From: Nematopogon swammerdamellus
Lineage: Eukaryota; Arthropoda; Insecta; Lepidoptera; Adelidae
Length of the DNA: 64,000 nt
Assembly (NCBI GenBank): GCA_946902875.1
Contig: OX336336.1
Span: 7,596,545-7,660,544 of the forward strand
Direction of reading: 5' to 3'
Of this stretch, positions 13,601 through 23,557 are shown one piece after another. Each line of letters begins with the position of its first letter. Positions within the stretch are counted from its first letter, which is position 1. The notes beneath the pieces are model-generated. The model had not been told where the DNA came from, did no database searches, and saw only the letters and a program-made list of their open reading frames with translations. Position numbers and translations under genes: made by a program.

Positions 13601-15418
13601 TGTATTATATAATATAATGTATAATATGTTTATTACAATATGAAATATAATTTTATAAGTAAAAATAATAAACGTGAATAGGTCTATCGACCAAGGTGAT
13701 CTTTTATCGACAAAGCACCGCGCGCAGATTCACTTCCCTAGGTCATAAAACTGAATTGGTCGACCCGCCAGGAGCGTTTGATATTAGAGGTATAGGCATC
13801 TGGCCGTTTCGCTCCGACTGCCCTTTATCACCGAATATATATTACTAGCATAACCAGAAGCGTCACTGTTGCCTTTATCGTCCTTACATACCTACCTTAC
13901 GTTCCTCTTTCAATCAAAACACATTTAAACTTGAAAGCAGCGCCATCTACCGGCAACTATAGCAGTAAACTTTTGCGCAACTAGATGGCGGCTCGAGTAA
14001 TATAACCAAAATTTTCTGACAAAATTCCGCCAGCCAAATAATGCCTGTGTACCCATCGATGCCTGTACCTACTTAAGTTTTCAGGATTATGCAGCCAACA
14101 AAGCTTTTAGGGAGGGGGATATTAAATTATAATTTCAATTCAACATAAATGTCTGAATTTGAACTTGTGCTGGCAGGCTAAGTTGCTGCTGTTCCCCGAA
14201 GGCACCCGCCACATGGGCGAGAAGCTCCTGCCCTTCAGGAAAGGAGCGTTCCATGCGGCGTTGGATGCCCAAGCGCCGATCCAGCCGGTCGTCGTCTCGC
14301 GATACCACTTCGTCGACTCCAAGAGAAAAAGATTCGGCTCCGGTGAGTTCCTTTATCAGAAATAAGCCAGTTCGGGTGTCGATTCCGATTCAGCCCTTGC
14401 TTGTCCTTCTAGAATCTCAGCACAAGCTCGCATCGCTTGCCTCCCGTGGTGTTGTCAAGTGTGCTCCCTACTAGTGTGACAGGATCAATACAAGTATGTA
14501 CAATACGCGGCACGATTTTAGCAAATAATGTAGACAGGTACATCGAGGTTTAGAAAGAGAATCCAGTCAATGACAGCGTCGTCACTGCACTGGCGCACAG
14601 ACGTGCGAGTTAGTGCGACAGAGACGACGCTCTACAACCAGATTGTCTCTTTCTAAAGCCGGATGTACATTTGATAATTATTTTATGAAACGTCAGTCGA
14701 AACGGCAATGTAAATAGTTAGTGTTTTCCGTCCGTGTCAATGCTTCCCTTTATTTCATGTCGGCTACACTGACATGAAATGAAGGGAAGCATTGACATGG
14801 CACCTAGTTCACCGGGTGTTATGGGCTGACAACACGGATGTTGTAGGTGATGTAGCCAACCGTGTCAGTTTTCATAAAAAAATAAAAATTACTGCCGCGT
14901 ACTGTATTATCATTCAGGTGTGTTCATTTCTAGGGCAACCCCAGATAATGCACTCGTACATTCACAGAACTATGAATATGCATGAGACATAATTTTAATT
15001 TACTTCTCCCTCCACAAAATATACTACATAAGCGCAGCATTTTATGATTATGTGATGCAGAAAATGGCCTTATTAGATACATTAAATCTTTTTTAGTCAA
15101 CCTCATACACAATGATAGATTGGCATTTTTCATTTTGTTGATAGAAAATCTTTAGACCTAGGTTCTTATAATTACATTGATTTTCTTTCACGGGAGTGAC
15201 AGGTATGAGTATACCATTTGAATGCAAACACCATTATTTCAAAGTAGTTATTTGCAGGTGAACTGATCATCACAATCCTGCCCCTGACGGAAACCAAGGG
15301 TCTGAGCAAGGACGACATTCCACTGCTGGTGGAGAAGACCCAGGCTCTGATGCAGGACACCTTCAACCAGACTTCCGCCGAAACCCTGTCAGACATCAAA
15401 AAAGCTAAAACTTCCTAG
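7529..15418 (+). CDS. 1-acyl-sn-glycerol-3-phosphate acyltransferase (AGPAT/LPAAT), six coding exons
   Basis: Converts lysophosphatidic acid plus acyl-CoA to phosphatidic acid at the ER membrane, the second acylation of glycerolipid synthesis. Coding exons 7529-7627, 9791-9879, 11878-12011, 13318-13499, 14177-14342 and 15258-15418 have GT-AG borders and compatible phases, giving 276 residues, usual for animal AGPAT1/2. All four acyltransferase blocks are visible: NHQSGLD (N99-D105, the catalytic NHX4D), GTVFIDR (141-147), FPEGTR (174-179) and IQPVVVSRY. Two hydrophobic N-terminal stretches (about residues 5-22 and 34-55) look like membrane anchors. The ATG at 7529 lies 22 bases after a TTTCAG acceptor, so an unseen upstream non-coding exon is expected. 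It is tail-to-tail with UBC12. The alternative of a more distant PlsC-family enzyme is unlikely given FPEGTR plus FIDR spacing. Confidence 0.93.
8285..8435. repeat. GGTTTAGGCCTCCGTA/ACAGACGGACGGCG interspersed repeat
   Basis: GTGAACCTTTCAACCGGC, GACAGACAGACGGACGGCG, GGCTTAGTAAATAGGTT and CTCCGTACTG, a copy of the GTCTGTC family inside AGPAT intron 1. Confidence 0.6.
8615..8945 (+). mobile_element. SINE-like element, family S2 (GGCCGGTACTT type)
   Basis: Opens GTGTGAGGCCGGTACTTAAA, continues GCCCCACTGCATCTCTCCCC and GTAAAAGGCGATTAAGGGAT, and ends in TATGTATGTATG. A full inverted copy lies at 40295-40625; partial copies are at 46750, 53430 and 54440. Lies in AGPAT intron 1. Confidence 0.75.
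9791..9879 (+). CDS. AGPAT coding exon 2
   Basis: Starts after TTTGTTGCAG and ends before GTGAGT. Encodes a second hydrophobic stretch (FTLFILLALIFATLPMPLML) followed by the charged KPRDPKNAL turn that is typical just before the catalytic domain. Phase 2 at its end. Confidence 0.88.
10479..10590 (-). mobile_element. S1 SINE tail, truncated
   Basis: Poly(T), then GGAAACTGACACGATTGGCT, CACCTACAACATCCGTGATG and GTCAGCCCATAACAC, the reverse complement of the S1 3' end. In AGPAT intron 2. Confidence 0.75.
10816..11330. mobile_element. Mosaic repeat with CAACCGACTTC end and inverted repeat
   Basis: Begins CAACCGACTTCCTAAAAGGA, holds a SINE-tail patch (11080-11150) and a 132-bp inverted repeat (11166-11297; ...GAAGGCGGTACAAAAGCAC / GTGCTTTTGTACCGCC...), then TTTGAAGTCGGTT. 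Shares ends with the element at 3673-4106. Confidence 0.65.
11405..11607. repeat. Interspersed repeat ending in (CATA)n
   Basis: GCCCGCGGCTTCGCTCGCGT, then AAATTCGTATTTAAAAAG and a CATACATACATACATACATA tract at 11572-11601. Inverted relative at 43085-43235. Confidence 0.7.
11649..11757. mobile_element. Foldback MITE with CGGCCCACTTGCACCAACAC arms
   Basis: Left arm CGGCCCACTTGCACCAACAC GAATT and right arm AATTCGTGTTGGTGCAAGTG GGCCG are perfect complements about 25 bp long. Lies just before AGPAT exon 3. Confidence 0.85.
11878..12011 (+). CDS. AGPAT coding exon 3 with the NHX4D catalytic motif
   Basis: The acceptor CTCCAACAG at 11877 was chosen over TTAG at 11851 because only it keeps frame with exon 2 and gives KNALIPAYCLRKIARFLG. 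Contains LLNHQSGLDLF with the catalytic His100 and Asp105. Donor GTGAGT follows 12011. Confidence 0.9.
12518..12573. repeat. Short hairpin CAAAGAGTTTGTATTACGTCG
   Basis: Arms of 23-24 bases (one extra T on the left) around GCGTAGCGT. In AGPAT intron 3. Confidence 0.75.
13318..13499 (+). CDS. AGPAT coding exon 4 with the FIDR motif
   Basis: Acceptor TATTGACAG, donor GTAGGT. Encodes VLAVLWPLMARCTVVSKK and then GTVFIDR (block II, glycerol-3-phosphate head-group binding). Ends in phase 0. Confidence 0.9.
14177..14342 (+). CDS. AGPAT coding exon 5 with the EGTR motif
   Basis: Acceptor GTGCTGGCAG, donor GTGAGT. Encodes KLLLFPEGTR (block III; E176 and R179 contact the substrate) and block IV (APIQPVVVSRY). 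Confidence 0.92.
14539..14668. mobile_element. Foldback MITE with TTTAGAAAGAGA arms, copy 1
   Basis: Left GGTTTAGAAAGAGA, right TCTCTTTCTAAAGCC, with inner GACGACGCTCTACAACCAG shared with the cleaner copy at 58943-59058. In AGPAT intron 5. Confidence 0.75.
14690..14888 (+). mobile_element. S1 SINE body and tail, with an internal inverted duplication
   Basis: TCGAAACGGCAATGTAAATAG, GTGTTATGGGCTGACA, GTAGGTGATGTAGCCAACCG and TCAGTTTTCATAAAAAAA. The middle carries AATGCTTCCCTT and then AAGGGAAGCATT in opposite orientation, so this copy forms a hairpin. Confidence 0.8.
15258..15418 (+). CDS. AGPAT last coding exon
   Basis: Acceptor TTATTTGCAG. Encodes GELIITILPLTETKGLSKDD and a helical tail ending in KKAKTS, then TAG at 15416-15418. 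The ILPLTETKGL segment is conserved C-terminal AGPAT sequence. Confidence 0.9.
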
Positions 15419-16330
15419 TGATATTTACCATAGGTGGGTATTTCAAATTCTTTTTTTTTTATGTAATCCGGTATGGGTGGCTGAGTCGGAGCGGCCAAAG
15501 CACATGCTCCGACCAGCCAATATCACCTCCGAGAAGGTTAGGTGCCATATTGGAGACTTCCCTGGATTGCAGGCTATACTGAACTAGCGGAGAACACAAC
15601 CGAGGGTGCTATGCGGCCATCTTACATCCAGTTTTGTCTTACATCTTTGATGTTTTAACGTAGTCTTAACAAAAATTGTCGCCCGGCTCTAGTGTTTTCG
15701 CAACAATGTGTTTTTATTTTCATACTGAGAGCACTGCATGTGGTTAAGTTAGGTTGATGGGTAAGTGCAAAGGAAGCACTGCACAAGCCCTGTCTCACAT
15801 ATACGTCACGGCAGTGCCGTGTATGTCTGAAATGGGGCTGAAAGTGTGTCCTTTTTTCTGTGGCACCAGAGGGCGCTGGAGGTGAAGGTCGGATCACATA
15901 ACCGTATCTGTAGTTTGGATTGTTTTTTGAATTTTATAAATTGAAAATTTTAGATTGTGCCTACTAACCCAAAGAATATAGCATATTGTGTCTAAGGTTA
16001 GAAAATAATCTCAGAATGGGTCTTTCTATTGATCACATACACATGTGATGCTCTGTGGTTCAACTTCATTATTGTTGCAAAATTACTAACGTTTATGTTT
16101 TCTGTTTGTTTTCAGAGCCTCCAAGCCTATTAGGTACCACCTAGCTGTGATACAATTTAATTAGGTATAGGTATAATTATAATATTTCATACAAACATGA
16201 CAATGTTATAAGTACTTGTAATGTTTTATAATGGGTTTACATTTCACAAATTTACCTAAGTAAATTAATGTAAATGTATAAGTAGAAACGTGATTCTTTT
16301 GTACAATAAAATCATCTTTTATTCATTAAA
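15419..16330 (+). other. AGPAT 3' UTR with a probable UTR intron and poly(A) signal
   Basis: AG|GTGGGT at 15433/15434 and TTTTCAG|AG at 16115/16116 could remove an intron inside the 3' UTR; that stretch contains an S3 repeat (15448-15650). AATAAA at 16305-16310 is the first plausible poly(A) signal. The UTR intron is inferred from consensus only. Confidence 0.55.
15448..15650 (+). mobile_element. S3 repeat (GTATGGGTGGCTGAGTCGGA family)
   Basis: ATGTAATCCGGTATGGGTGG, CACATGCTCCGACCAGCC, TTCCCTGGATTGCAGGCT and GCTATGCGGCCATCTTACAT. Copies also at 21285-21500, 38305-38430 and 56828-57052. Lies within the inferred AGPAT 3' UTR intron. Confidence 0.75.
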
Positions 16331-17100
16331 AGATTCCTTAAACTCAAGCATCTATTAATTTGTCCTATACATATATACCTACACATACCTCCAATTACCA
16401 ATATGATTTAGACTTTGTATTTATTTTTTTTATATATTTCATTAACATATTCCGATACAAAAGGAGCTAATTTAAAAAAATATATATAGTTAAGTATATT
16501 ACTCAATGTTACAAGAAGGAAATGTAAAAGAAATCTGAAATTTTTAACTAAAAAAAATAAAAACAAATTAACTTGCCTGCCTTACACATCAACCTTTACA
16601 TGTTACAATACCTTACTTACATGAACCTTATTTATCATTAATTTAGCATAACTTTATTTGGAGATTACAAAAAAATATGTACGATTCGGTTTGTTTAAAA
16701 AAATTACAATAAAAGTTTTTACTGTTTCAATCTGACAATATGGTTATAAATTATTTAGACTTTACTTACAACACGTCCCGCACCACTATTACTTACCAGA
16801 TGTAAGGATTTTAAGCAATAAATTAGAGCTCTTTATATCTTCAGTGCCCCTAGTCTCTATTAGCGATTATCGTAATAGGGGTAGCCGCAGTTCTGCCCCA
16901 CTAGACGCATTGAGAAGCCCATTGGAGCGAGTGAGACGGATCATAGGAAATTGCTAGTTGCCATGAATTGCTTCGCAGCAGAATGGTAACCCACATGAGT
17001 AAGTATTTTATTTGCTTACTAGCAAATGTGTGATTTATTTGGTCACAATATCTAGTCAGACGAACAACTCACTAATTCCCAATTGCGGGAATGAGGTTTG
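16331..17100. other. Intergenic, no gene seen
   Basis: Very AT-rich sequence after the AGPAT poly(A) signal. No open frame of note. Confidence 0.5.
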
Positions 17101-17115
17101 TCCTCTGATTGTCTA

Positions 17116-17340
17116 TATAAGGTCTTTCATTAGTAGGTAACGATACGCTAAGGGGTGTATGTGTATCAGATACTGATCACCAATTTTTTTTACGATATAA
17201 AAAACCTACTCACTCTTCAAATTTTATACGTGAAGTGCGCGTAATAAGTACGTTTTTTATATTGTAAAAAATAAATTGGTATGGGAACATGATCAGTATC
17301 TGATACGTTATATCGTTACCTACTATTGAAAGACCTTATA
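17116..17340. mobile_element. 225-bp foldback MITE, TIR TATAAGGTCTTTCA
   Basis: TATAAGGTCTTTCATTAGTA and TACTATTGAAAGACCTTATA form the ends, followed inward by GATACGCTAAGGGG and TATCAGATACTGATC. The TATA on both sides could be a 4-bp target duplication. End motif resembles those at 35039-35578 and 44402-45348. Confidence 0.8.
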
Positions 17341-17514
17341 TTATACTAGTTTAGGATTCACTATGTATGTTTTTTTTTTTGTTCACATTTTGGAGTGCCC
17401 CCCTGAACCTTCCACCTATTAGACAAATTTATCTATGATCTGTCTGCGGGCAATAATTCTGCATATTTTACCGTCAGTTTAATCAAAATCGGTTCAGTAG
17501 ATCCGAAGATATCT

Positions 17515-17605
17515 GTGTGCGACCGACAGATAGACGGACATACAGACAGACATCAGAGTGATCCCATAAGATCCCTTTTTTCGCATTTTGCGACGGGACC
17601 CTAAA
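17515..17605. repeat. GACAGACAGAC/GGGACCCTAAAAA repeat end
   Basis: GTGTGCGACCGACAGATAGA, ACAGACAGACATCAGAGTGA and GCATTTTGCGACGGGACCCT. A second short copy of the last block is at 18815-18860. Confidence 0.6.
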
Positions 17606-17934
17606 AAGAACAAAAAAATCGGGGTGGGTGTAAGTCAGGCTACTACCGCTAGTCTTTTCATGAATTTGAACAATTAGACGAGCTGCGAACTCGTCAACAT
17701 GAACGGGCCCATAATATTGCCCCTACTGTCGGTGTTGGCACTTGTCGACTGTGTAACTCCTCATGATCTCCACGTACATTGGTACCGACACTACATTCAA
17801 GTCGATCGGAAGCGTCTGGGCCGAGGTAGAGGTGTGTGAAGTTGAACACGTCGAATTTCAAAGTCGGCGCTGAACATCTCAGCCAAGCTGATTCGAGCTG
17901 CTTTGATTTTCTTGGGCATCTTTCTTTTTTTTTT

Positions 17935-18381
17935 TCAAACGGTAGAGGAGATCCCTCTCCGCACCCACTACCACACAACAAACTAAAAAGTTGGTTACAC
18001 AAACGTACATATCAACTACACACAGACAGATGGGCAGCGGGCAGTGACTGCAGACAGGCGAGGGAGGCAATGGCAAAGCCGGACCTCCGGCTCGCCAAGA
18101 CACTGCTCCGTGTCCGTAGATCAAAATTACGCATAGTGATAGGTATGCTTACTGGTCACTGCACACTTAACAGACACCTTTATGTAATTGGAGTAACGGA
18201 CAGTCCACTGTGCAGAGCATGCCTGCAGGCGGACGAGACACCCGCCCACGTGCTGTTGGAGTGCGAGGAGTTGGCAGACATAAGGGCGAAGGAGCTGGGA
18301 GGCCCTACTACACTTCAAGAGGCGTGCCAAGACCCAAGGAGAGTGTGCCGCCTCCTGGAAGAACTCGGCTGGTTGGATTAA
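17935..18381 (+). pseudogene. LINE fragment: C-terminal RNase H-like region of a non-LTR retrotransposon
   Basis: An open frame ending TAG-free at TAA 18379-18381 encodes DRWAAGSDCRQAREAM, RIVIGMLTGHCTLNRHLYV, CRACLQADETPAHVLLECEE and RRVCRLLEELGWLD. LTGHCxLNxHL plus CxxC...ETPxHVLxEC is the C-terminal signature of jockey-like LINE polyproteins that carry RNase H. The upstream RT is missing, so this is a 5'-truncated relic, not a host gene. Confidence 0.8.
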
Positions 18382-19087
18382 GGCCGTAGGACGCGCAAAA
18401 GGCCTGCATGAAAGCGGGCTTACGCGCGGAGAACGAGTCCACTATCATCCCTCTCCGCACCCTAGAGTGGGTTTGGTCAGCCACAAATAGGATTATGCCA
18501 CTATGGCAATGTTTGCCATTCAGGTCGTTATGTTGCAATTGGCATGGTCTGACCTCAGGTGGCTTCAATATCGAGTCGAGTTTGTTTCTAAGCTGTCAGA
18601 AAAGACTCTACTCATCGACTTAGAAGCCAAGACTTTCTACCTATCTACAATATACGTAAAACATATTAAATTATAGTGCTTCGTGAGTGTCTAAAGGATC
18701 CTATGTCATTCATGTGTAACCGCACGGGAATAGTTGTGACCTTCCTTGCTGCCTTCCTTTTCGCCGGCGTGGCGCTGGCAAAGCTGGTCATAGTTGAGGG
18801 AAATTAGTAATTACGATAAGGCTCCCTTTTTTCGCAATTTTGCGACGGGACCCTAAAAATAGCAGATCTACAGAACTGTCACCCTTGGAAACATTTATAA
18901 AGTTGTCATATTAGTCCTAAGGTCATGAAATTATTTTTAAGTAGGAAACGGTTAAATAGAACCACGGTGCCGTCTGCTCATGAACAAAGTTCGCATTTTA
19001 CCGGTTTCTTAGAGTTACGTCTGTATCCTCATCGCCAGTGGGTAATATAAATCACAAAACGGAGAGAGATTAGATTGTGTTGCTTAG
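18382..19087. other. Intergenic, no gene recognised
   Basis: Contains the LINE 3' flank and a GGGACCCTAAAAA repeat scrap at 18815-18860. The rest is unassigned. Confidence 0.4.
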
Positions 19088-19093
19088 TTTATT
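19088..19093 (-). terminator. poly(A) signal AATAAA of UBC12
   Basis: TTTATT on the plus strand, about 52 bases past the UBC12 stop. No competing signal lies closer. Confidence 0.6.
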
Positions 19094-19144
19094 GCAAGTT
19101 CAGGTTAGGGAGTGTGCGTCGATGGGCGCGGGCGAGCACAGGGA

Positions 19145-19285
19145 TCACTTGAGACAGCGCTCGAAGTAGCTGGAGCCGACGTAGCCGCCGCGCATGGCTC
19201 GCTGCACGTGCTGCTCGAACAGCCGCCGGTTGCTCTGCAGCTCGTCCGCAGCCTCCTTGTTCAGAGGGTCCTCGGGGTTCGGCTC
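19145..19285 (-). CDS. Ubc12: UBC12 last coding exon
   Basis: Starts [20 protein letters not shown] and ends SSYFERCLK, then TGA (19147-19145). It is GC-rich compared with its surroundings, as conserved exons are here. Confidence 0.95.
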   Translation of the reverse strand, partial: EPNPEDPLNKEAADELQSNRRLFEQHVQRAMRGGYVGSSYFERCLK

Positions 19286-22200
19286 CTGATTATATAGTAA
19301 TTTAGTAATTATATAGTTTTTTAGATTATATAGTAATTAAGTAATTATATAGTTTCTTTACGTTCCGTACATCAAAAGGAAGAAACCAACTGACTACCAA
19401 AACATTTTATATATCAAGTTTAATCATATCCATCAAGACATTGCGACAAAAAACAATGTTCACGAAGTACTGGATATCTTCAGCAGGAAACATAAAAGAA
19501 AACTGTCATTATTAAACATATAGCCAATTGTGTTCATACTAAGTAACCTTTATTTTAATATTACATGTTTATTTCTAACAGTTATCATGATGTTTGTTGT
19601 TTGTTTATCGCAAAAATTAAAATACTTTTTGTCTGACTGCCTCTTTTTCCCCTCCAGGAAAAAATCCTGGATCCACCCTTGGAAGTCATACTTTGGCGTG
19701 ACCAATTAAAAAATTTGAATTTAGCCAATTATGTCAGGTTTAAAAAATTACTAAAATTAAAATATACATACCAAAAATAAATACTGCAATCCATAAACTA
19801 TAGAGTTTACAGTGAGCACTGGCTTCCAGTCCTCCCGCAGGATATTGAGGCACACATTGCCTTCCAGGTCGATGTTGGGGTGGTACACCGCTGTCTCACA
19901 CTTGACCTTCGGTGGTTCGTGGGGATAGTTTGGTCCTACCTGAAATTTCATTCCCATGTTTATAGCAATCTGAAATGGGTGGCTGTGCCCAATAGTCCAT
20001 CCGGAAGATCAGACACATTCAATAACACCACCTGTCGCGAAGTCACGCTCAGAGAGACACCATGCCAGCTATCAGGCCGACGTAAAAGGTTGGCATACCC
20101 ATGGATACTACAAACAGCCTAGATGGGTGAAGTGCTCTGCGCCCGTGGCCCCCTATAAAGTGTGTGATTGTCACACACCTGCACTCTGCCGGTGTCAGTC
20201 ACCGTCCGGCATGACACGTGTGCCAACGTGTGTCCGTGCATTCAACTATTGTTGAATGGCCGGTCCCAAAATGACATATCGACATGACATATTCTAAAGA
20301 ACTAAACCATATAAAGTGAAGACACGGAAAAACATAACAATTCATAAAGTAGGTTTTTTTTTTTATTGACAGCGCGACATATGGCGCCGAGCCACCCATA
20401 AGGTGTCTAACGACGCCCATGGACATTCAGTCGTATGCGGGGGTTGCGAATGCCATGCCGGCCTGACAAGTGCCCATTCACGCCCCTCTTGAAGGACCCG
20501 AGACTGTACTTGGGGGGAAATATATGGGCAGGGAGAGCGTTCCAGAGTTTACCGGATCTGTAGAGGAAAGATCTGCAGAATCGATTGGTACGCATCCGCG
20601 GTAAGTCCAGCGTGTAGGGATGCAATCCCTGCCCAGTGCGCGTGGTGCGAAGGTGGAAAGGAGACGGCAGGATCGCATTAAACAGCTCCTCCGAGCACTC
20701 CCCATGGAATAAGCGATAGAACACACTTAGGGAGCCGACATCCCTACGGTGTTGCAGTGGTTCTAGATCGCAGGACACTTCGGGGTCACCCACTAGTCGC
20801 ACGGCTCGACGCTGGATTGAGTCTAGAGGCGCAAGCTGGTATTTGGCAGAGCCATCCCACAGGTGCGAGCAGTACTCCAAGCAGGACCTGATCTGCGATT
20901 TATACAGAAGCAGCTTTTGGTCCGGCGTGAAGTACCGTCGCACCTTATTAGTACCCATTTGTTATTTTAAAAGTTAGAAAATATTTTCAATAATCTGCAC
21001 CACCACCTTGGACCACCAAGCCAACCTTTTTAATAGTGCAAAGTACTCACCTTAAAACTAAATACAAATCGTCCCCCCCTGTAGAATCCCTCGTCTGGGC
21101 AGATAATTAGCTTAAAGTTAAGTAAGTCATCTGGATCTGGAAATTCTGTATTGCATGTTTTCGGCAAGTTTAATTCATTCAAGTCTGAAAGAGAAAAAAA
21201 CGAAATATTAGAACGAGTGAATGTTCTTGGTTCACAACCAGATTTACTTTTTTAGAATGTGTCTAATGTTGAAAAATTGCATTTTTTTTTTAACCCGTTA
21301 TGGGTGGCTGAGTCAGAGGAGCCAAAGCGCATGCCCCGACCAGCCAATATCACCTCTGAAAAGGTAAGTGCCACATCGGATACTCTCCTTTGGATTCCTG
21401 GCTACACTGAACTAGAGAACACAGTTGATGCTCCTATGCGCCCATCTTAAATCCAGGACGGCGGTACCAAACCAGTCGACTGCAATTTGAGCCTACCACC
21501 TTGAGTAGGTAAGAATAGAATAGAATAGAATAGAATGACCGTTTATTTCACTTTTTTGGTACAATCACATACTAAAATAAAAAATAATATATTAGATATT
21601 AAGTGAAATGGGTCTAGGCGCAGCTTACAGGTGAGCCCATTGTGCACACCTTGCTGATTTTAAGCCTATCCTTTTCCTAGAATTAGTAAGTACTCTTATG
21701 CTAGGTGTTAGGAGTAAGGGGCAAGGGAATTTTTATATAATAATTTGTTTGGTGAACGGCGTATAAAAGCCACGTCAAGTGTATGCGTTTTTTTGTATTG
21801 CATGCATTTATTATCGATAGTGAGTTTACTCATGGCTAATTTGTTTCTTTGGGGAAAATCTTCCTAAAAAAAGTTAATTTGAGGCTTTTTTCTTTGTAAA
21901 ATATATACCTAAATAAATAAACCAATGAAATAGCGACGAAACAAATGGAATCTAAAAACAGTAACTATAACATAATACAACAAGACATACAAGCTGGTAA
22001 TTGAGTTGATGGCCCCTACGAAAGTTTTCAACAGACTGAAAAGAAGACCACCTCAAGGTCTCATCACAGAGTAAAATGGCTGAGAATATTGTCTTATTAT
22101 TAATAGGTATACACTTACCATACAAGATCTATTTCAAATACACAACTTATGATGAATGTTGGCTTGCAGACAGATTGCATTAATAAAAAAAAAATTTTAA

Positions 22201-22829
22201 AAATATGTGTTGTTTTGCGGGTGCGAAATTTCACAAATTTTTCCCACAGTGCACGGAGCCAGGGGAGGTCAGCATTATTATAATGTGGTAACGGAAGTCG
22301 ACAGGTTAAGATATATGGAGACTTCCTTATAAACAAGTTAAGACCCAAAAAATGTGTAATGTGTTATCAAATTTCTCCTTACTAAGCATGATTTGTTTGG
22401 TTATGAAAAATAGTGTTAGTCATACACCCACGATGACCTGTCACATTGTAATTGCGTTAGTTCATGAAATTCTGCAGTTATAATTTAGCCAAATTCTACC
22501 ATTCCTGCAGGAATGGGTGAAACCAATGTACAGAAAAAACAAAAAAAATAAATTTAAAAAAAAAACTCCAAGTACCTACAACAAATTTATCAGTTGGAAT
22601 CAAGAAAGCGCTAAACAAAAATAAGCGTGATTGAGTAAAGTGTACACAATGAATTCTTTGAGTTTACCCTAATTACGGTATGGCAAGGCGTTCGGTTGGC
22701 GTCGAAGCTTTACCAACCTTTTGTGATTCGGAGTTGCGCGGCAGACGCTTTCTTCTGAGATCCGCCCCCAGGTCGCCCGGAGCCCTCCTCATCTTTCTTC
22801 TGTTGCTTCAACGAGAATAATTTTATCAT
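19145..22829 (-). CDS. Ubc12: NEDD8-conjugating enzyme UBC12 (UBE2M), four coding exons
   Basis: E2 enzyme that takes NEDD8 from UBA3-NAE1 and, with RBX1 and DCN1, attaches it to cullins, activating cullin-RING ligases. Exons in transcript order 22829-22718, 21184-21051, 19939-19772 and 19285-19145 join in frame to 184 residues (human UBE2M has 183). The N-terminus [12 protein letters not shown] is the conserved docking peptide for UBA3 and DCN1. The UBC fold follows, with [18 protein letters not shown] carrying the active-site Cys112, and the C-terminus ends YFERCLK. Sequence is close to vertebrate UBE2M throughout, so identity is secure. AATAAA (minus) at 19093-19088 is a likely poly(A) signal. 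It is head-to-head with the DAXX-like gene 3.9 kb away. Confidence 0.96.
19772..19939 (-). CDS. Ubc12: UBC12 coding exon 3 with the catalytic cysteine
   Basis: 56 codons between AAATTTCAG and GTATGT, starting [15 protein letters not shown]. Contains the E2 HPN motif and the catalytic Cys in [11 protein letters not shown], then [15 protein letters not shown]. Confidence 0.95.
20345..20958 (-). pseudogene. LINE fragment: C-terminal part of a reverse transcriptase polyprotein
   Basis: Minus-strand open frame of 183 codons: [64 protein letters not shown] and [18 protein letters not shown]. YKSxIRSxLEY...[11 protein letters not shown] is the post-thumb region of jockey/CR1-type RTs. A poly(A)-like run on the minus strand (20364-20353) marks the 3' end. 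It is inserted in UBC12 intron 2; relatives are at 50535-50985 and 39520-39650. Confidence 0.85.
21051..21184 (-). CDS. Ubc12: UBC12 coding exon 2
   Basis: Acceptor CTCTTTCAG, donor GTGAGT. Encodes (D)[10 protein letters not shown], then [20 protein letters not shown] and FVFSFK, the first beta strands of the UBC fold. Confidence 0.94.
21285..21500 (+). mobile_element. S3 repeat in UBC12 intron 1
   Basis: CCCGTTATGGGTGGCTGAGT, GCATGCCCCGACCAGCC, TGGATTCCTGGCTACACTGA and TATGCGCCCATCTT. Confidence 0.75.
22718..22829 (-). CDS. Ubc12: UBC12 coding exon 1
   Basis: ATG at 22829 opens [18 protein letters not shown], followed by a Gly-rich linker and [12 protein letters not shown], ending phase 1 before GTTGGT. 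The acidic/Gly linker differs from vertebrates; the docking peptide does not. Confidence 0.94.
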
Positions 22830-23006
22830 TGTAACGGGACAGAATAACAACACAATCGATACTTACTCGATTCTATTCAATGTAAAAATCGCAAATTATT
22901 TTGACATTTGAAAAAGTGACGAACAGCTGTACTTGTTGCCAGGAAAAAATTATAATGGCTACCAAATTGTATTATCTATGGAGACAATGCCCACTGCTGG
23001 GTTTGA

Positions 23007-23521
23007 CACCTGACAGCTCTGGCTGATCCTGCGCCTCCTCCTACGCTCCTTTCGGAAACACTCGGGTTGACTCGGCTCGAAAGCGAACCAACCAAGAAGC
23101 CGATATTCGTTTGGTCGCTTATGTAATTTGCTGGCTCAGTGGTAAGAGTGTAGGGTTGGTTTATTTTTTCGATATCGACCATTGGTTCGTTTCCCTCAAT
23201 TATTTTTTTGTTTTGTTTTTTTTAAGCAATGTTATATATGTGTTATAATGTTATAACCACCTAAAAAAGCTTTATTTTCGGAAATACAAACGTAACAGAA
23301 ACTACATTCGCCGCCTCAACATTAGGTTAGGGTTAATATATAGAGAAGAAGAAGAAGAAATATATATTCTCTATATTAACCCTGGTTTTTTTTAAACCAC
23401 CTAAAAAATCACTATTACATACCACATAACATCACTCATACCACACATTCCTCCTTGTCAACCCGAGTGTTTCCGAAAGGAGCGTAGGAGGAGGCGCAGG
23501 ATCCGCCAGAGCTGTCAGGTG
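23007..23521. mobile_element. Foldback element with CACCTGACAGCTCTGGC arms
   Basis: Left arm 23007-23073 and right arm 23456-23521 are inverted near-copies (CACCTGACAGCTCTGGC, CTGCGCCTCCTCCTACGCTC, TTTCGGAAACACTCGGG). The interior has a tRNA-like patch (GGCTCAGTGGTAAGAG, about 23130-23200) and CGGAAATACAAACGTAACA. No transposase is encoded. Begins about 180 bases upstream of the UBC12 start codon. Confidence 0.85.
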
Positions 23522-23557
23522 GCTCACCGGCCTACTGCCAAGCCAAGTGCGGTTTGA

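Noticed and set aside
17836..18381. 181-codon plus frame as a possible host gene
   Set aside because: The C-terminal half is a LINE RNase H-region signature and the N-terminal part before about 17935 has no coding character.
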